A stretch of 64,000 bases of DNA from SZUA-444 sp965226565 (lineage in GTDB: Bacteria > Bacillota > Clostridia > Oscillospirales > Ruminococcaceae). Both the position numbers and the translations under genes were made by a program. Position 1 is the first letter of the stretch. Each line of letters starts with the position of its first letter. Shown here one piece after another: positions 27,985 to 37,261 of the stretch. The notes under the pieces were generated by a model. The model worked only from the letters and a program-made list of their open reading frames with translations. It did not search any database and had not been told where the DNA came from. The stretch spans positions 186,001 through 250,000 of the forward strand of contig CBDDDI010000005.1 of NCBI GenBank assembly GCA_965226565.1. Reading direction: 5' to 3'.

Positions 27985-30279
27985 TTACTTATTTTTAATT
28001 ATATCTTCATATTCACTACATAACTCAGCTGCTGTTTCACTTTTAGTACTTTCAACAAACATCATTATTCCTTTACCTGTTTTTGTAGGCCTAATTAAAA
28101 CTTTACCTTTATTATTATTTATAAATACACCTTCACCTAAAGATGTCTTTTCTGTAGATAAATTTTTCAAAATATCTGCAGGTGATTTTTTCGCATTAAC
28201 ATATCTAGTAGTATAGTAAAATTCAGGAATCTCATCAAAAAGTTTTTTAATAGAAACTTGATTTTCATGTAAATACTTAATAATCAAAAATGCTAGCCAC
28301 AATCCATCATAAACAAAATCACAATCCGTAGCAAGTTCTCTAGCATCAGTATCACTAGTATCAAAACTACAAGAATAATATCTTAAAACTTTAGCACCAT
28401 ATTTTTTTGCTAAATGATCCGCAACACTCGGAAAACTATACGGTAACGAAACATTCAAGCCTCTTTCAAAATAGATTTTACATGCAATCAATATAAGCTT
28501 TTCATAAAAAACATAGCCTATTTTTTCGTTATATAAAGATAATTTTTTTCCATCATCTGAAATACTAAAAACAATTCTTTCTCCATCAGGATCAACTTTA
28601 TTTGATAATATTTTTTTAATTATATTTTGAGTTCTTGGATTTGATGTTTTAAACTCACATAAAACACCATTCAACTTCTCTGGAAAATCTAATTTTAAAT
28701 TTTCATAATACATATGTTTTATTCCATCAAGCCAATGATGTTCTCCAATTTCCTCAAAAGAAGCCTTATTAATATCTTTTCTATTTATACTACTTTCAAG
28801 TTTACGTTCTTGAGACCTAGTCAAATTAAGTCCATTTTTTGATAAAATACGTATTCTTGTTTTTTCATCTGATTGAACAAAACATCCTATATTCGCTGAA
28901 GTTTCTTTCATACAAAAATGCAATTCACTTTCAGTACATTCTCCAAAATTCAAAACATCTGCACCAGAAGACATAACACCAGAAGACAATGCTTTCATAA
29001 AACACTCAGCTGATTTTGATTTTTCATAACCAATTGCAACTTTTTGATTACTAGAAATAGTTCCACAAGCAGCACCAATATTACAACAAAGTTCAGGACT
29101 TATTACAGCATTAGTTTGTCCAACAAAACCATCTTCATCAAACACAAGCTTAGAAGTATTGCCATATTTCAAATCATAAGAAGCAGTCTGGTTATCTTCT
29201 AAATGTTTAGACTGCCAAATTTTAATTCCAGCCTCAACAACAGAATTTTCACCAACAACAGAATTTTCACCTAAAACAGATTGTTCAAAAACCATAGAGC
29301 CATTAAGCATTTTTGAATTTTTACAAATCACAGCACTATTACAAGAAACTTTAGATCCAATAAAAGCACCTTCTAAAATAACTGCTGAACGAATTTTAGT
29401 ATCTTTGCCAACAGTAACATTATCACAAATAACAGTACCTTTATCAATCACACTGCCTTCACCAATTGTAACATTTTTTCCAATATAACATGGAGGCGAA
29501 ATTCTAACACCTTTAAACTCTTCTTTATAAGCAAATACATTTCCACCAATAGATTTAATACCATTAACAGAACATTTAACCTTATTTTCTAAAATATCCT
29601 GCTGACATTTAATATAAGTATGAATATCTCCAATATCACACCAATAACCATTTTCCTCAAAAGCATAAATTTTCATTGATTTTTCAAGCATCAAAGGAAA
29701 AATATCTTGTGCAAAATCAACTTTTTCATCTTTTTGAATTAAATCCAAAACAGATTTTGAAATAATATATACACCAGTGTTAGCTTTATCAATTGTACAA
29801 CTTTCATAAGAAGGTTTTTCAATAAATCCTCTTACTAAACCAGATTCATCATATAAAACAAGTCCATATTCTCTTGGATCATCAACCTTTTTGACAATTA
29901 TAGTAGCATCCGACTTTTTAGTTCTATGAAATTTTATAGCACTAGTAAGATCAAAATCACACATAGCATCGCCACTTATAATAAGTACCTCATCATCAGT
30001 TGCAGCAAGTTTAACACAACCAGCAGTACCAAGAGGTGTGTCTTCAAAAGAATAGTTAAGTTTCATTCCATCATAAGTATCATCATTAAAATGAGAAACT
30101 ATTTTTTGACCTTGATACATCAAAGTCATTGTTGCATTATCAAAACCATGACTTTTTAACAAATCAAGTATATATTCTATCACAGGTTTTCCACATAAAG
30201 GAGCTAAAGGCTTTGGCATATTACATGTTAACGGTCTAAGCCTTGTTCCTTCTCCACCGGCCATTATAATTGTTTGCAT
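27985..30279 (-). CDS. Sugar-1-phosphate nucleotidyltransferase fused to a degenerate phosphomannomutase domain
   Basis: Of 764 residues, the first about 235 form a nucleotidyltransferase (MAGGEGTRLRPLT near residue 6, PKPLAPLCGKPV, GDAMCDFD), followed by left-handed beta-helix hexapeptide repeats to about 365 (IGENVTIG-like turns) and a phosphohexomutase-like region. Such fusions are usually annotated mannose-1-phosphate guanylyltransferase. In the mutase part the phosphoserine loop TASHNP is not recognisable (IGCFVQSDEKTRIRI stands there); a DPDGER metal-loop remnant remains. The mutase is therefore probably inactive or regulatory. ATG 30279 has GGAGG six bases upstream; the frame opens at 30306. 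Confidence 0.85.
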   Translation of the reverse strand: MQTIIMAGGEGTRLRPLTCNMPKPLAPLCGKPVIEYILDLLKSHGFDNATMTLMYQGQKIVSHFNDDTYDGMKLNYSFEDTPLGTAGCVKLAATDDEVLIISGDAMCDFDLTSAIKFHRTKKSDATIIVKKVDDPREYGLVLYDESGLVRGFIEKPSYESCTIDKANTGVYIISKSVLDLIQKDEKVDFAQDIFPLMLEKSMKIYAFEENGYWCDIGDIHTYIKCQQDILENKVKCSVNGIKSIGGNVFAYKEEFKGVRISPPCYIGKNVTIGEGSVIDKGTVICDNVTVGKDTKIRSAVILEGAFIGSKVSCNSAVICKNSKMLNGSMVFEQSVLGENSVVGENSVVEAGIKIWQSKHLEDNQTASYDLKYGNTSKLVFDEDGFVGQTNAVISPELCCNIGAACGTISSNQKVAIGYEKSKSAECFMKALSSGVMSSGADVLNFGECTESELHFCMKETSANIGCFVQSDEKTRIRILSKNGLNLTRSQERKLESSINRKDINKASFEEIGEHHWLDGIKHMYYENLKLDFPEKLNGVLCEFKTSNPRTQNIIKKILSNKVDPDGERIVFSISDDGKKLSLYNEKIGYVFYEKLILIACKIYFERGLNVSLPYSFPSVADHLAKKYGAKVLRYYSCSFDTSDTDARELATDCDFVYDGLWLAFLIIKYLHENQVSIKKLFDEIPEFYYTTRYVNAKKSPADILKNLSTEKTSLGEGVFINNNKGKVLIRPTKTGKGIMMFVESTKSETAAELCSEYEDIIKNK

Positions 30280-30373
30280 ACTCAACCTCCAAAAATCAAT
30301 ATGCAATATTATTGCCGATATTAAAAATGTTTATACAAGTTATATAGTATACAATATTATTTCAAAACCTAAA

Positions 30374-31906
30374 TTATCTAAATTTCGACTTAAATGTAGC
30401 TATATCTCTTTTTGAAATACAGCCAAATAATAACACTAATACAAAATAAATGACTATAGAAATAGCGATATAAAGCGTTAACATTAAAGCTGTGTAAGTA
30501 TATCTAACTACAAAAATATTTATTAATATTTTGCCGAAAGTTACCGAAATAAAAATTAGCAAAAGTGGTTTTAAAAGCCAATCAACATAATTTATTTTAA
30601 AATTAGTACACTTAGCTATTTTGTTTATACTCAAAAAGGTATTTAAAAGCTTACTTGCAAACATTACTAAAAGCAAACCGTTTAATCCAAATTTAGGAAG
30701 CATAAAAAATACTAAAATAATTGAAAAAGTAGAATCAAATATATTATAAAACATCGAATTAACTTGTTTGTCTAAACCTTTTAACATAGCATCCGTAATA
30801 CCATCAAGATATGCTATTAAAGCAAGAGGTGTAAGAACTTTTATGTAAAAACCTATATTTATATTTTTATAAACAACCATACCAAGTTCACTTGAATATT
30901 TTAAAAATATTCCTATAATTCCAATTGTAAAAATCAAAGTTACCTGAAAAACTTTTGTTACCATAGTATCAATTTTCTTTTGATTATTAAGTTTATATGC
31001 TTCTGTTATTTCAGGTATAATCAAACTAGAAAAAGTGGATAAAAAAGCTGCTGGAAACAATATTAAAGGAACAACCATACCACTTATTACACCAAATTGT
31101 GACAAAGCATCATCACGAGAAAGTCCGTATTTCACAAGTCCCATAGGAATCATAATATTTCGTATACTAAATAAAGCAGAACAAAGATACGAGCTAAACG
31201 CAACAGGTAAAGATATTTTAAGCATTCTTTGTTTTAAATTAGCTCCAAATTCATTACCTTTCCTATATTTTTTAACATCAAATAAATATAAAATTATCAT
31301 TATTGAAAAAGCAAAAACTTCTGATAATGTAGAAGCTTTCATAAGTCCAAGACAAGTTTCTTCTATACCAAATTCAATACTAGTTTTTAAAAAATAAACT
31401 GTCATAGCTATTCTAAATCCAACTTCAAAAAGCTGAGCAATTGAAGTTATAAAAGACTTTCTAACAGCATTAAAATATCCATATATAACACATTGAGCAG
31501 AATAAAAAGGTAAACTTAAAGCTAAAATAGGCAAACATTTTACAGTTCTTTCATCTCCAAGCAAAACCGTTCCAATAAAATCTGCTCCAAAAAATAAAAC
31601 TAAACCTGTCAAAACACCAAATAATGTACTATAAATAAAACAATTTCTCATTGCATATATAATGCCTCTATGAGCATTTTTAGCTAATTCTTCTGCAACA
31701 AGCCTAGTAGATCCAAGTCCTATACCAGAACAAGCAACAATAACAGAAAATGAAAACACTGACATAATAAGCTCCATAAGTCCCATACCAGCAAGTCCAA
31801 TTTCATTAGATACATATACATTAAAAGAAACAAATATGGTTTTCAAAATTAAAGTAGCTGTAACAACTACAATAGAATTAATTATAAACAGCTTCGCTTT
31901 TTTCAT
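30374..31906 (-). CDS. SpoVB/MOP-family lipid-linked oligosaccharide flippase
   Basis: About 510 residues with roughly 14 hydrophobic segments, beginning with the family's typical NEIGLAGMGLMELIMSVFSF stretch. MOP-superfamily members of the SpoVB/polysaccharide-export type flip undecaprenyl-linked precursors; SpoVB itself acts in spore cortex synthesis. The ATG at 31906 is seven bases from GAGG; the preceding ATG at 31909 is too close. It is upstream of and codirectional with the nucleotidyltransferase fusion, 94 bases apart, which suits a glycan role. Exact substrate unknown. Confidence 0.82.
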   Translation of the reverse strand: MKKAKLFIINSIVVVTATLILKTIFVSFNVYVSNEIGLAGMGLMELIMSVFSFSVIVACSGIGLGSTRLVAEELAKNAHRGIIYAMRNCFIYSTLFGVLTGLVLFFGADFIGTVLLGDERTVKCLPILALSLPFYSAQCVIYGYFNAVRKSFITSIAQLFEVGFRIAMTVYFLKTSIEFGIEETCLGLMKASTLSEVFAFSIMIILYLFDVKKYRKGNEFGANLKQRMLKISLPVAFSSYLCSALFSIRNIMIPMGLVKYGLSRDDALSQFGVISGMVVPLILFPAAFLSTFSSLIIPEITEAYKLNNQKKIDTMVTKVFQVTLIFTIGIIGIFLKYSSELGMVVYKNINIGFYIKVLTPLALIAYLDGITDAMLKGLDKQVNSMFYNIFDSTFSIILVFFMLPKFGLNGLLLVMFASKLLNTFLSINKIAKCTNFKINYVDWLLKPLLLIFISVTFGKILINIFVVRYTYTALMLTLYIAISIVIYFVLVLLFGCISKRDIATFKSKFR

Positions 31907-31999
31907 CATCTCACCTCTTGTACATTATATGAGAGAGAATAGACAAACAATACTGCTTATACAAATAAATTTTCTTAATAATTATTTATATTTTTAGTG

Positions 32000-33193
32000 C
32001 TATTTTTTCAATTTAATTATCTCATTTAAAAGTTTTTCTGCAACTTCCTGCTTTGTCAAAATATCAAATTGTTTAGTTTGATTTTCAGTAATTATAGTAA
32101 CAACATTAGTGTCTGTGCCAAATCCTGCTCCAGATTGTTCTAAATTATTAGCAACAATCATATCAACATTTTTATTTACTAGTTTTTTCTTAGAATTCTC
32201 AATCATATTTTCTGTTTCCATAGAAAAACCACAAATAAATTGTCCAGATTTTTTGTTAGTTCCTAATTGTTTTAATATATCATCTGTACGCTGCATTTGT
32301 ATAACCATATTATTATCAGATTTCTTAATTTTGTTGTCACTAACAACGCTAGGACGATAATCAGCAACAGCTGCAGCTTTTATAATAATATCCATATCAT
32401 CACTTAAACTCATAACAGCATCATACATTTCTTTTGCAGAAAAAACAGAAACTATATCTACAAAAAATGGCTTCTCAATATTAGTTTTTCCAGTAACAAG
32501 TGTCACATTTGCGCCTCTCATAGCAGCAACTTTCGCTATATTATAGCCCATTTTTCCTGTTGAATGATTAGTAATATATCTAACAGGATCTAATTTTTCT
32601 TGAGTAGCACCAGCAGTAACCAAAATATTTTTACCTACCAAATCTTTTTCATATCCAAAATCTCTAATAATATATTGCATAATAGTTTCAGGTTCTTGCA
32701 TTTTTCCTATTCCAATATCACCACAAGCTAGCCTTCCTGATTGTGGAGTTATTATTTCTATTCCAAACTTAGATAATTTCTTCAAATTCTCTTGATTAAT
32801 AGGATTATTATACATACCAGTATTCATAGCAGGAACAATTATTTTATTACAACCACATGCCATAAAAGTTGTAGTAAGCATATCATCAGCTAAACCATTT
32901 GCGATTTTCCCAATAACATTAGCAGTAGCAGGAGCAATAACAAATCCATCAGCTGCTTTCGCCAAAGAAATATGTTCAGTGCTATATTCATGATTACGAT
33001 CAAAAGTATCAATACAACATCTTCTATTAGTAATTCCTTCAAATGTTAATGGAGAAATAAATTCAGTAGCATTTTTAGTCATAATAACTTGCACTTTAGC
33101 ACCTTGTTTTATCAAAAGACTAGCTAAATTAGCACTTTTATATGCTGCAATACCTCCAGTAACTCCTAAAATTATAAGTTTATCCTTTAACAT
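32000..33193 (-). CDS. coaBC: Bifunctional phosphopantothenoylcysteine decarboxylase/synthetase
   Basis: Two steps of CoA synthesis. The N-terminal flavoprotein CoaC half (LGVTGGIAAYKSANLA near residue 8; PAMNTGMY near 120 with the conserved Asn; the catalytic Cys in GRLACGDIGIGKM near 153) is followed from about residue 186 by CoaB (ILVTAGATQEKLDPVRYITNHSTGKMG). At 397 residues it has normal length. It is divergent from a PanT-like transporter gene 167 bases away, which links uptake and use of pantothenate. Confidence 0.96.
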   Translation of the reverse strand: MLKDKLIILGVTGGIAAYKSANLASLLIKQGAKVQVIMTKNATEFISPLTFEGITNRRCCIDTFDRNHEYSTEHISLAKAADGFVIAPATANVIGKIANGLADDMLTTTFMACGCNKIIVPAMNTGMYNNPINQENLKKLSKFGIEIITPQSGRLACGDIGIGKMQEPETIMQYIIRDFGYEKDLVGKNILVTAGATQEKLDPVRYITNHSTGKMGYNIAKVAAMRGANVTLVTGKTNIEKPFFVDIVSVFSAKEMYDAVMSLSDDMDIIIKAAAVADYRPSVVSDNKIKKSDNNMVIQMQRTDDILKQLGTNKKSGQFICGFSMETENMIENSKKKLVNKNVDMIVANNLEQSGAGFGTDTNVVTIITENQTKQFDILTKQEVAEKLLNEIIKLKK

Positions 33194-33290
33194 ATATATT
33201 CCAACTTTCTAAATGTTCTTTTTATATTTAACATTATAATATATATTGTTTTAAAATTCCATATCTCAAACAATTGAAATCAAATCCTTT

Positions 33291-33336
33291 TTGTGTTAAA
33301 ATATTTGATATTTGTATTGTATCCATTTTAAATGGA
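33291..33336 (+). promoter_or_regulatory. Promoter and palindromic operator candidate for the PanT-like gene
   Basis: TTGTGT (33291-33296), 18 bases, TATTGT (33315-33320), then immediately a perfect palindrome TCCATTT-T-AAATGGA (33322-33336) ending about 23 bases before the start codon. A dyad at the transcription start is a classical repressor position. The regulator is not known. Confidence 0.5.
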
Positions 33337-33359
33337 ACAATAACATGGAGGTATTATAT

Positions 33360-33980
33360 ATGAAAACAAAAAAACTAAATATCAAATGGATGATTTATGT
33401 TATGCTAATGTCAGCAATAATCATTGTTTTAGCTAACACACCATTAGGTATGATTCAATTGCCAATTATCAAGGCAACAACAATTCACATTCCTGTAATA
33501 ATAGGTGCTATTATTTTAGGTCCACTAGCAGGAGCAATTTTAGGTGGAGTATTTGGAATTTGCTCGTTAATTAGCAATACTCTAGCTCCAACTTTATTAT
33601 CATTTGCATTCTCACCTTTTCTTAGTACAACTGGAATTATAGGCGCAATAAAAGCAATTTGGATATCTGTTGTATGTCGTGTTTTAATAGGTATAGTTGC
33701 TGCTTACACATGGAAATTGCTAAACAAGTTTAAAGTTAATCAAAACATATCTTTAATAGTAACAGGTTTTATAGGATCTATAACAAATACTATTTTAGTA
33801 ATGGGAAGCATTTATTTTTTGCTTGCAAAACAATATGCAGAAGCTAAACAAGTTGGAATTTCTGCTATTTTAGGACTTGTAATGGGAACTGTAACAGCAT
33901 CTGGAATTCCTGAAGCAATAGCAGCAGCAATCCTCATTTTTGCATTAGGTAAAGCAGTACTTAAAATCAATAAAAAATAA
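33360..33980 (+). CDS. ECF transporter S component, probably pantothenate (PanT-like)
   Basis: A 206-residue membrane protein with six hydrophobic segments, matching small ECF S components that bind vitamins and share an EcfAAT module encoded elsewhere. IHIPVIIGAIILGPLAGAI near residue 40 is the family's typical TM2-3 region. The ATG at 33360 has GGAGG eight bases upstream; an earlier ATG at 33312 precedes the transcription start. Pantothenate as substrate is inferred from the divergent coaBC neighbour; another vitamin precursor is possible. Confidence 0.75.
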   Translation: MKTKKLNIKWMIYVMLMSAIIIVLANTPLGMIQLPIIKATTIHIPVIIGAIILGPLAGAILGGVFGICSLISNTLAPTLLSFAFSPFLSTTGIIGAIKAIWISVVCRVLIGIVAAYTWKLLNKFKVNQNISLIVTGFIGSITNTILVMGSIYFLLAKQYAEAKQVGISAILGLVMGTVTASGIPEAIAAAILIFALGKAVLKINKK

Positions 33981-33993
33981 TTTTAAAAAATTA

Positions 33994-34030
33994 AAGCATT
34001 GTTGTAAAATCACAACAATGCTTCTTATTT
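33994..34030 (+). terminator. Intrinsic terminator after the PanT-like gene
   Basis: AAGCATTGTTGT (33994-34005) pairs perfectly with ACAACAATGCTT (34012-34023), followed by a T-rich stretch. Confidence 0.82.
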
Positions 34031-34192
34031 ATATTACAACTAAATTCTACACATTTTTTATAATAAAATATATTATTTTCACAAAGTTAAATAAATAATT
34101 TCTTTGCCATTGACTTATAATGTTAAATAATTTAAAATAAAGAATATAGGTTCGCAAAAGGTATAAGAGTTCAAAGGAGCAAAGCATCAATC

Positions 34193-35686
34193 ATGGCAAA
34201 AATGAAAAAACGTATTATAAAATGTTCAATATTGTTAATTGTGTTAATTAGTATTTTTACAGCAATAACTGTTCATTCAAAATCAAATCCACAACAAACT
34301 AATGCACAAATAAATGATTTATCTGAAAAAGTTGAAGATGGCACTATTTTTCATGCATTTGCTTGGTCACTTAATACTATTAAAGATAATATGAAAAATA
34401 TAGCCAAAGCGGGATTTTCAGCAATCCAAACATCTCCAATAAATAAATGTGATGGTGAAAATACTCCTTTAATTCTTAATGGTAAAAATCCTGATGGATC
34501 AAATGGCGCTTGGTGGTGGCATTATCAGCCAACTGATTATAAAATAGGTAATTACCAAGTTGGAACTAAACAAGACCTTATAAATATGTGTAATGAAGCT
34601 GATAAGTATGGCATTAAAATAATAATAGATGTTCCTGCAAATCATACTTCTACTAATATAGATAATGTATCACAAGATCTTATAAATGCAGCAAATAACC
34701 GTCTTTACCATGATACTGGTTTTATTCCTATAAAAAATTGGTCAGATAGATTAGATTGCACAAGAAATAGTGTGATTAATTTACCAGATATAGATACAGA
34801 AAATATTGGATTTCAAAATTATCTAATTAATTACTTAAATGATTGCATAGATTGTGGAGTTGATGGTTTTAAATTTAGTTCAGCAAAACATATAGGTTTA
34901 CCAAATGATAATAAACCAATTGGAGTTAAAAATAATTTTTGGACTAGAATTATTAACGAAACTAAAAACAATGATAAATTGTTTAATTACGGAGAAGTTA
35001 TTCAAGGAAACACTGATAAGATAAACGATTATATTAATACTATTGGTGCTGCAACAGCAACAAATTTCGGATATTCTTTAAGATATAATATTACTTATAG
35101 TGATTTAGAAAAATATTCTATAGACCAAAATCATGGTATTAACAACATTAATGATACTAATTTTATAACATGGGTAGAATCATATGATAATTATTTAAAT
35201 CAGAACACTATTAAAACAATAAGTGATACTGAAATAAAACTTGTATGGGCAATTATTACATCAAGAAAAAACGGTACACCATTATTTTTTGATAGACCTT
35301 TAAATGCTAGTAAAAACAATATATATGGAATAAATAAAATTGGTATCGCTGGAAGTGATTTATATAAAGATGATGAAATTGCTGCTGTGAATTTTTTTAG
35401 AAATCATATGAAAAACAAAAGTGAATTTTTAATAAATCCTAATGATAATAATAATGTGTTAATAATTGAAAGAGGAACTAAAGGTGCTGTTATTGTAAAT
35501 GCTTCTGATAAAACAGTTTCAATTAATTGTGATACAAATTTATCATCAGGAAAATATCAAAGTTGGACTGATGATAGAAGTTTGTTTGAAGTTTCTAATG
35601 AAAAATTAATTGGTAACATTCCTGCAAAATCTGTACGTGTAATTATGCCTGTTAAAACTAAAATTCCTGCTTTTTTAAATAAATAA
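34193..35686 (+). CDS. Secreted GH13 alpha-amylase homologue lacking the catalytic nucleophile
   Basis: A 497-residue exported protein: basic N-terminus, hydrophobic signal segment to about residue 28 (no lipobox), then an AmyE-like GH13 barrel (FHAFAWSLNTI, DVPANHT near 148, WVESYDNY near 329, NYGEVIQG near 268) and a C-terminal beta domain. The invariant region IV motif, GFRFDAAKH in B. subtilis AmyE, reads GFKFSSAKH here near residue 227. The nucleophile Asp is Ser and the invariant Arg is Lys, while the acid Glu and transition-state Asp remain. Retaining hydrolysis should fail; a starch-binding, sensing or regulatory role is possible. AAAGGAG lies about 13 bases from the ATG, rather far. 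The frame is intact, so this is not a plain pseudogene. Confidence 0.85.
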   Translation: MAKMKKRIIKCSILLIVLISIFTAITVHSKSNPQQTNAQINDLSEKVEDGTIFHAFAWSLNTIKDNMKNIAKAGFSAIQTSPINKCDGENTPLILNGKNPDGSNGAWWWHYQPTDYKIGNYQVGTKQDLINMCNEADKYGIKIIIDVPANHTSTNIDNVSQDLINAANNRLYHDTGFIPIKNWSDRLDCTRNSVINLPDIDTENIGFQNYLINYLNDCIDCGVDGFKFSSAKHIGLPNDNKPIGVKNNFWTRIINETKNNDKLFNYGEVIQGNTDKINDYINTIGAATATNFGYSLRYNITYSDLEKYSIDQNHGINNINDTNFITWVESYDNYLNQNTIKTISDTEIKLVWAIITSRKNGTPLFFDRPLNASKNNIYGINKIGIAGSDLYKDDEIAAVNFFRNHMKNKSEFLINPNDNNNVLIIERGTKGAVIVNASDKTVSINCDTNLSSGKYQSWTDDRSLFEVSNEKLIGNIPAKSVRVIMPVKTKIPAFLNK

Positions 35687-35716
35687 AAAAACTCTCCTTT
35701 TTAGGAGAGTTTTTTA
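35686..35716 (+). terminator. Bidirectional intrinsic terminator overlapping the tagH stop
   Basis: ACTCTCCT (35691-35698) pairs with AGGAGAGT (35703-35710), extended by A and T runs on both sides. It serves the amylase homologue on plus; on minus the tagH TAA (35714-35716) lies inside the A-tract side of the same hairpin. Confidence 0.88.
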
Positions 35717-36442
35717 TTTTTTAGATTTATATTCTTTTATTGCAGTGTCTATATCACCATCATAAATTATCTTTCCACTTTTAATAAATATACCTCTTTT
35801 GCAAAAATCCTTTGCAACATTTGTTGAGTGTGTTACAAACAACAAAGTTTTTTGTTTATCAGCAAGATATTCTTGAACTTTTGCTTTACATTTACTTTTA
35901 AAATTAGCATCACCAACACTAAGTGCTTCATCAACAATAAGAATATCAGGATTAAGATTTATATTAATTGCAAAACCTAGTCTAGCTTTCATACCACTAG
36001 AATATGTTCTAACAGGTTGGTCTATATATTCACCAAGTTCAGCAAATTCTATTATAGGATCAATAAGCTTTTCCATATCACTTTTTGAAATTCCAATAAT
36101 ACTACCTCTTAAAAAGATATTTTCTCTTCCAGTAAATTCTGCATCAAAACCAGCTGTAAGCTCAATTAATGCACCAATACTGCCATTTACAATAATCTCA
36201 CCATCAGTAGGATAACTAAGCTGTGAAATTAATTTTAAAATAGTTGATTTGCCTGCTCCATTATTACCTATTAACGCAACAGAATCTCCTTTATTAACTG
36301 TAAAAGACATATTTTTGACTGCATGTTTTTCTTTAATTGAAGATATTTTAAAAATCAAATTAGCTAATCTTTGTTTGCTATTTTTATAAAGCTTATATTT
36401 CTTATTAACGTTTTTAAACTGTATAACTACTTCTTCTTGCAT
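35714..36442 (-). CDS. tagH: Teichoic-acid/polysaccharide ABC exporter ATPase, TagH-like
   Basis: ATPase of an ABC-2 polymer exporter, 242 residues. Walker A GNNGAGKST near residue 59, signature YSSGMKARLGFAI near 146, Walker B PDILIVDEALSVGD near 164: the H-loop and SVGD end are typical of the TagH/Wzt group. It lacks the long C-terminal substrate domain of B. subtilis TagH. AAGGAG precedes the ATG. It follows the permease gene with a nine-base gap. Confidence 0.88.
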   Translation of the reverse strand: MQEEVVIQFKNVNKKYKLYKNSKQRLANLIFKISSIKEKHAVKNMSFTVNKGDSVALIGNNGAGKSTILKLISQLSYPTDGEIIVNGSIGALIELTAGFDAEFTGRENIFLRGSIIGISKSDMEKLIDPIIEFAELGEYIDQPVRTYSSGMKARLGFAININLNPDILIVDEALSVGDANFKSKCKAKVQEYLADKQKTLLFVTHSTNVAKDFCKRGIFIKSGKIIYDGDIDTAIKEYKSKK

Positions 36443-36451
36443 AATAACTCC

Positions 36452-37261
36452 TTAAAGAACATCTGGTATTTCTTTTTTTAATCTTTTGTATGAAACCAAA
36501 TATAATAATAAAAATACAAGTGTAACAACTAAAAAAATAATTAATCTATCAACTTCCTCAAAAAACCATTTTTGATTTATAAATGCATCTCTAAAACAAG
36601 TAACTAAATAGGTTATTGGATTTACAAAAAGAAGCTTTTTAATCCATGGTATATGAATAGCATTAGCATCATACAAAATACCTGAAAACCAGAATATTGC
36701 AGTAACAAATGACTTTACTAAATTAGCATAGTCCTTACTTATTGCTGCTATTAATGAAGAAAATTGAGCAAAAATTGTAAAGAAAGTAAAAGACATTAAA
36801 ATAATTATAGGTATTTGAATATAATATATATTTGGTGTAAATCCAGATATAACAAAAATCAATATACATATAGCAATCATAATAACATTTACAATTAATT
36901 TAGATATACTTACAAAAGTAGGAATAGTTGAAATTGGATATTTAAGTTTAGTTACTAAATAATGATATTTCTTTATACTTCCTGTTCCCATAACAATCAT
37001 ATCACTCATATAAAACCATGGAATCATTCCACAAATAAGCCATAAAAAGAATGGAAATCCTCCTATATCACGATTAGCTCTTAAACCAAATGAAAATGCA
37101 AACCAATATGCAAAAATAGTCACTGATGGCTTTATAACAGCCCATCCCCAACCAAGAGCAGCTCCTCTATAAGTTTTTACTAGATCCGCCTTAGCAAGTT
37201 TAATAATCTGAGATACATTATTAATGTGGTCTATAAAAATTTCTTTTAATGTATTAAGCAT
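36452..37261 (-). CDS. tagG: Teichoic-acid/polysaccharide ABC exporter permease, TagG-like
   Basis: ABC-2 type permease, 269 residues, six hydrophobic segments. The N-terminal RGAALGWGWAVIKPS stretch and the C-terminal NPITYLVTCFRDAFI stretch are hallmarks of TagG/Wzm proteins. The gene overlaps the preceding transferase gene by eight bases and pairs with TagH. The exported polymer is probably the glycerol-phosphate polymer made by the three upstream enzymes. Confidence 0.88.
   Translation of the reverse strand: MLNTLKEIFIDHINNVSQIIKLAKADLVKTYRGAALGWGWAVIKPSVTIFAYWFAFSFGLRANRDIGGFPFFLWLICGMIPWFYMSDMIVMGTGSIKKYHYLVTKLKYPISTIPTFVSISKLIVNVIMIAICILIFVISGFTPNIYYIQIPIIILMSFTFFTIFAQFSSLIAAISKDYANLVKSFVTAIFWFSGILYDANAIHIPWIKKLLFVNPITYLVTCFRDAFINQKWFFEEVDRLIIFLVVTLVFLLLYLVSYKRLKKEIPDVL

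Noticed and set aside
27887..28216. 109-codon plus-strand ORF between rnj and the nucleotidyltransferase fusion.
   Set aside because: Mostly antisense to the real gene; no ribosome binding site or promoter, low-complexity hydrophobic product.
31035..31397. 120-codon plus-strand ORF inside the flippase gene.
   Set aside because: It is the antisense shadow of a clear membrane protein, without a ribosome binding site or family features.
34140..34200. CGCAAA and GGAGCAAAGC stretches before the amylase homologue, reminiscent of a cyclic-di-GMP (GEMM) riboswitch.
   Set aside because: The conserved second half and the paired helices cannot be drawn in this short AT-rich leader.
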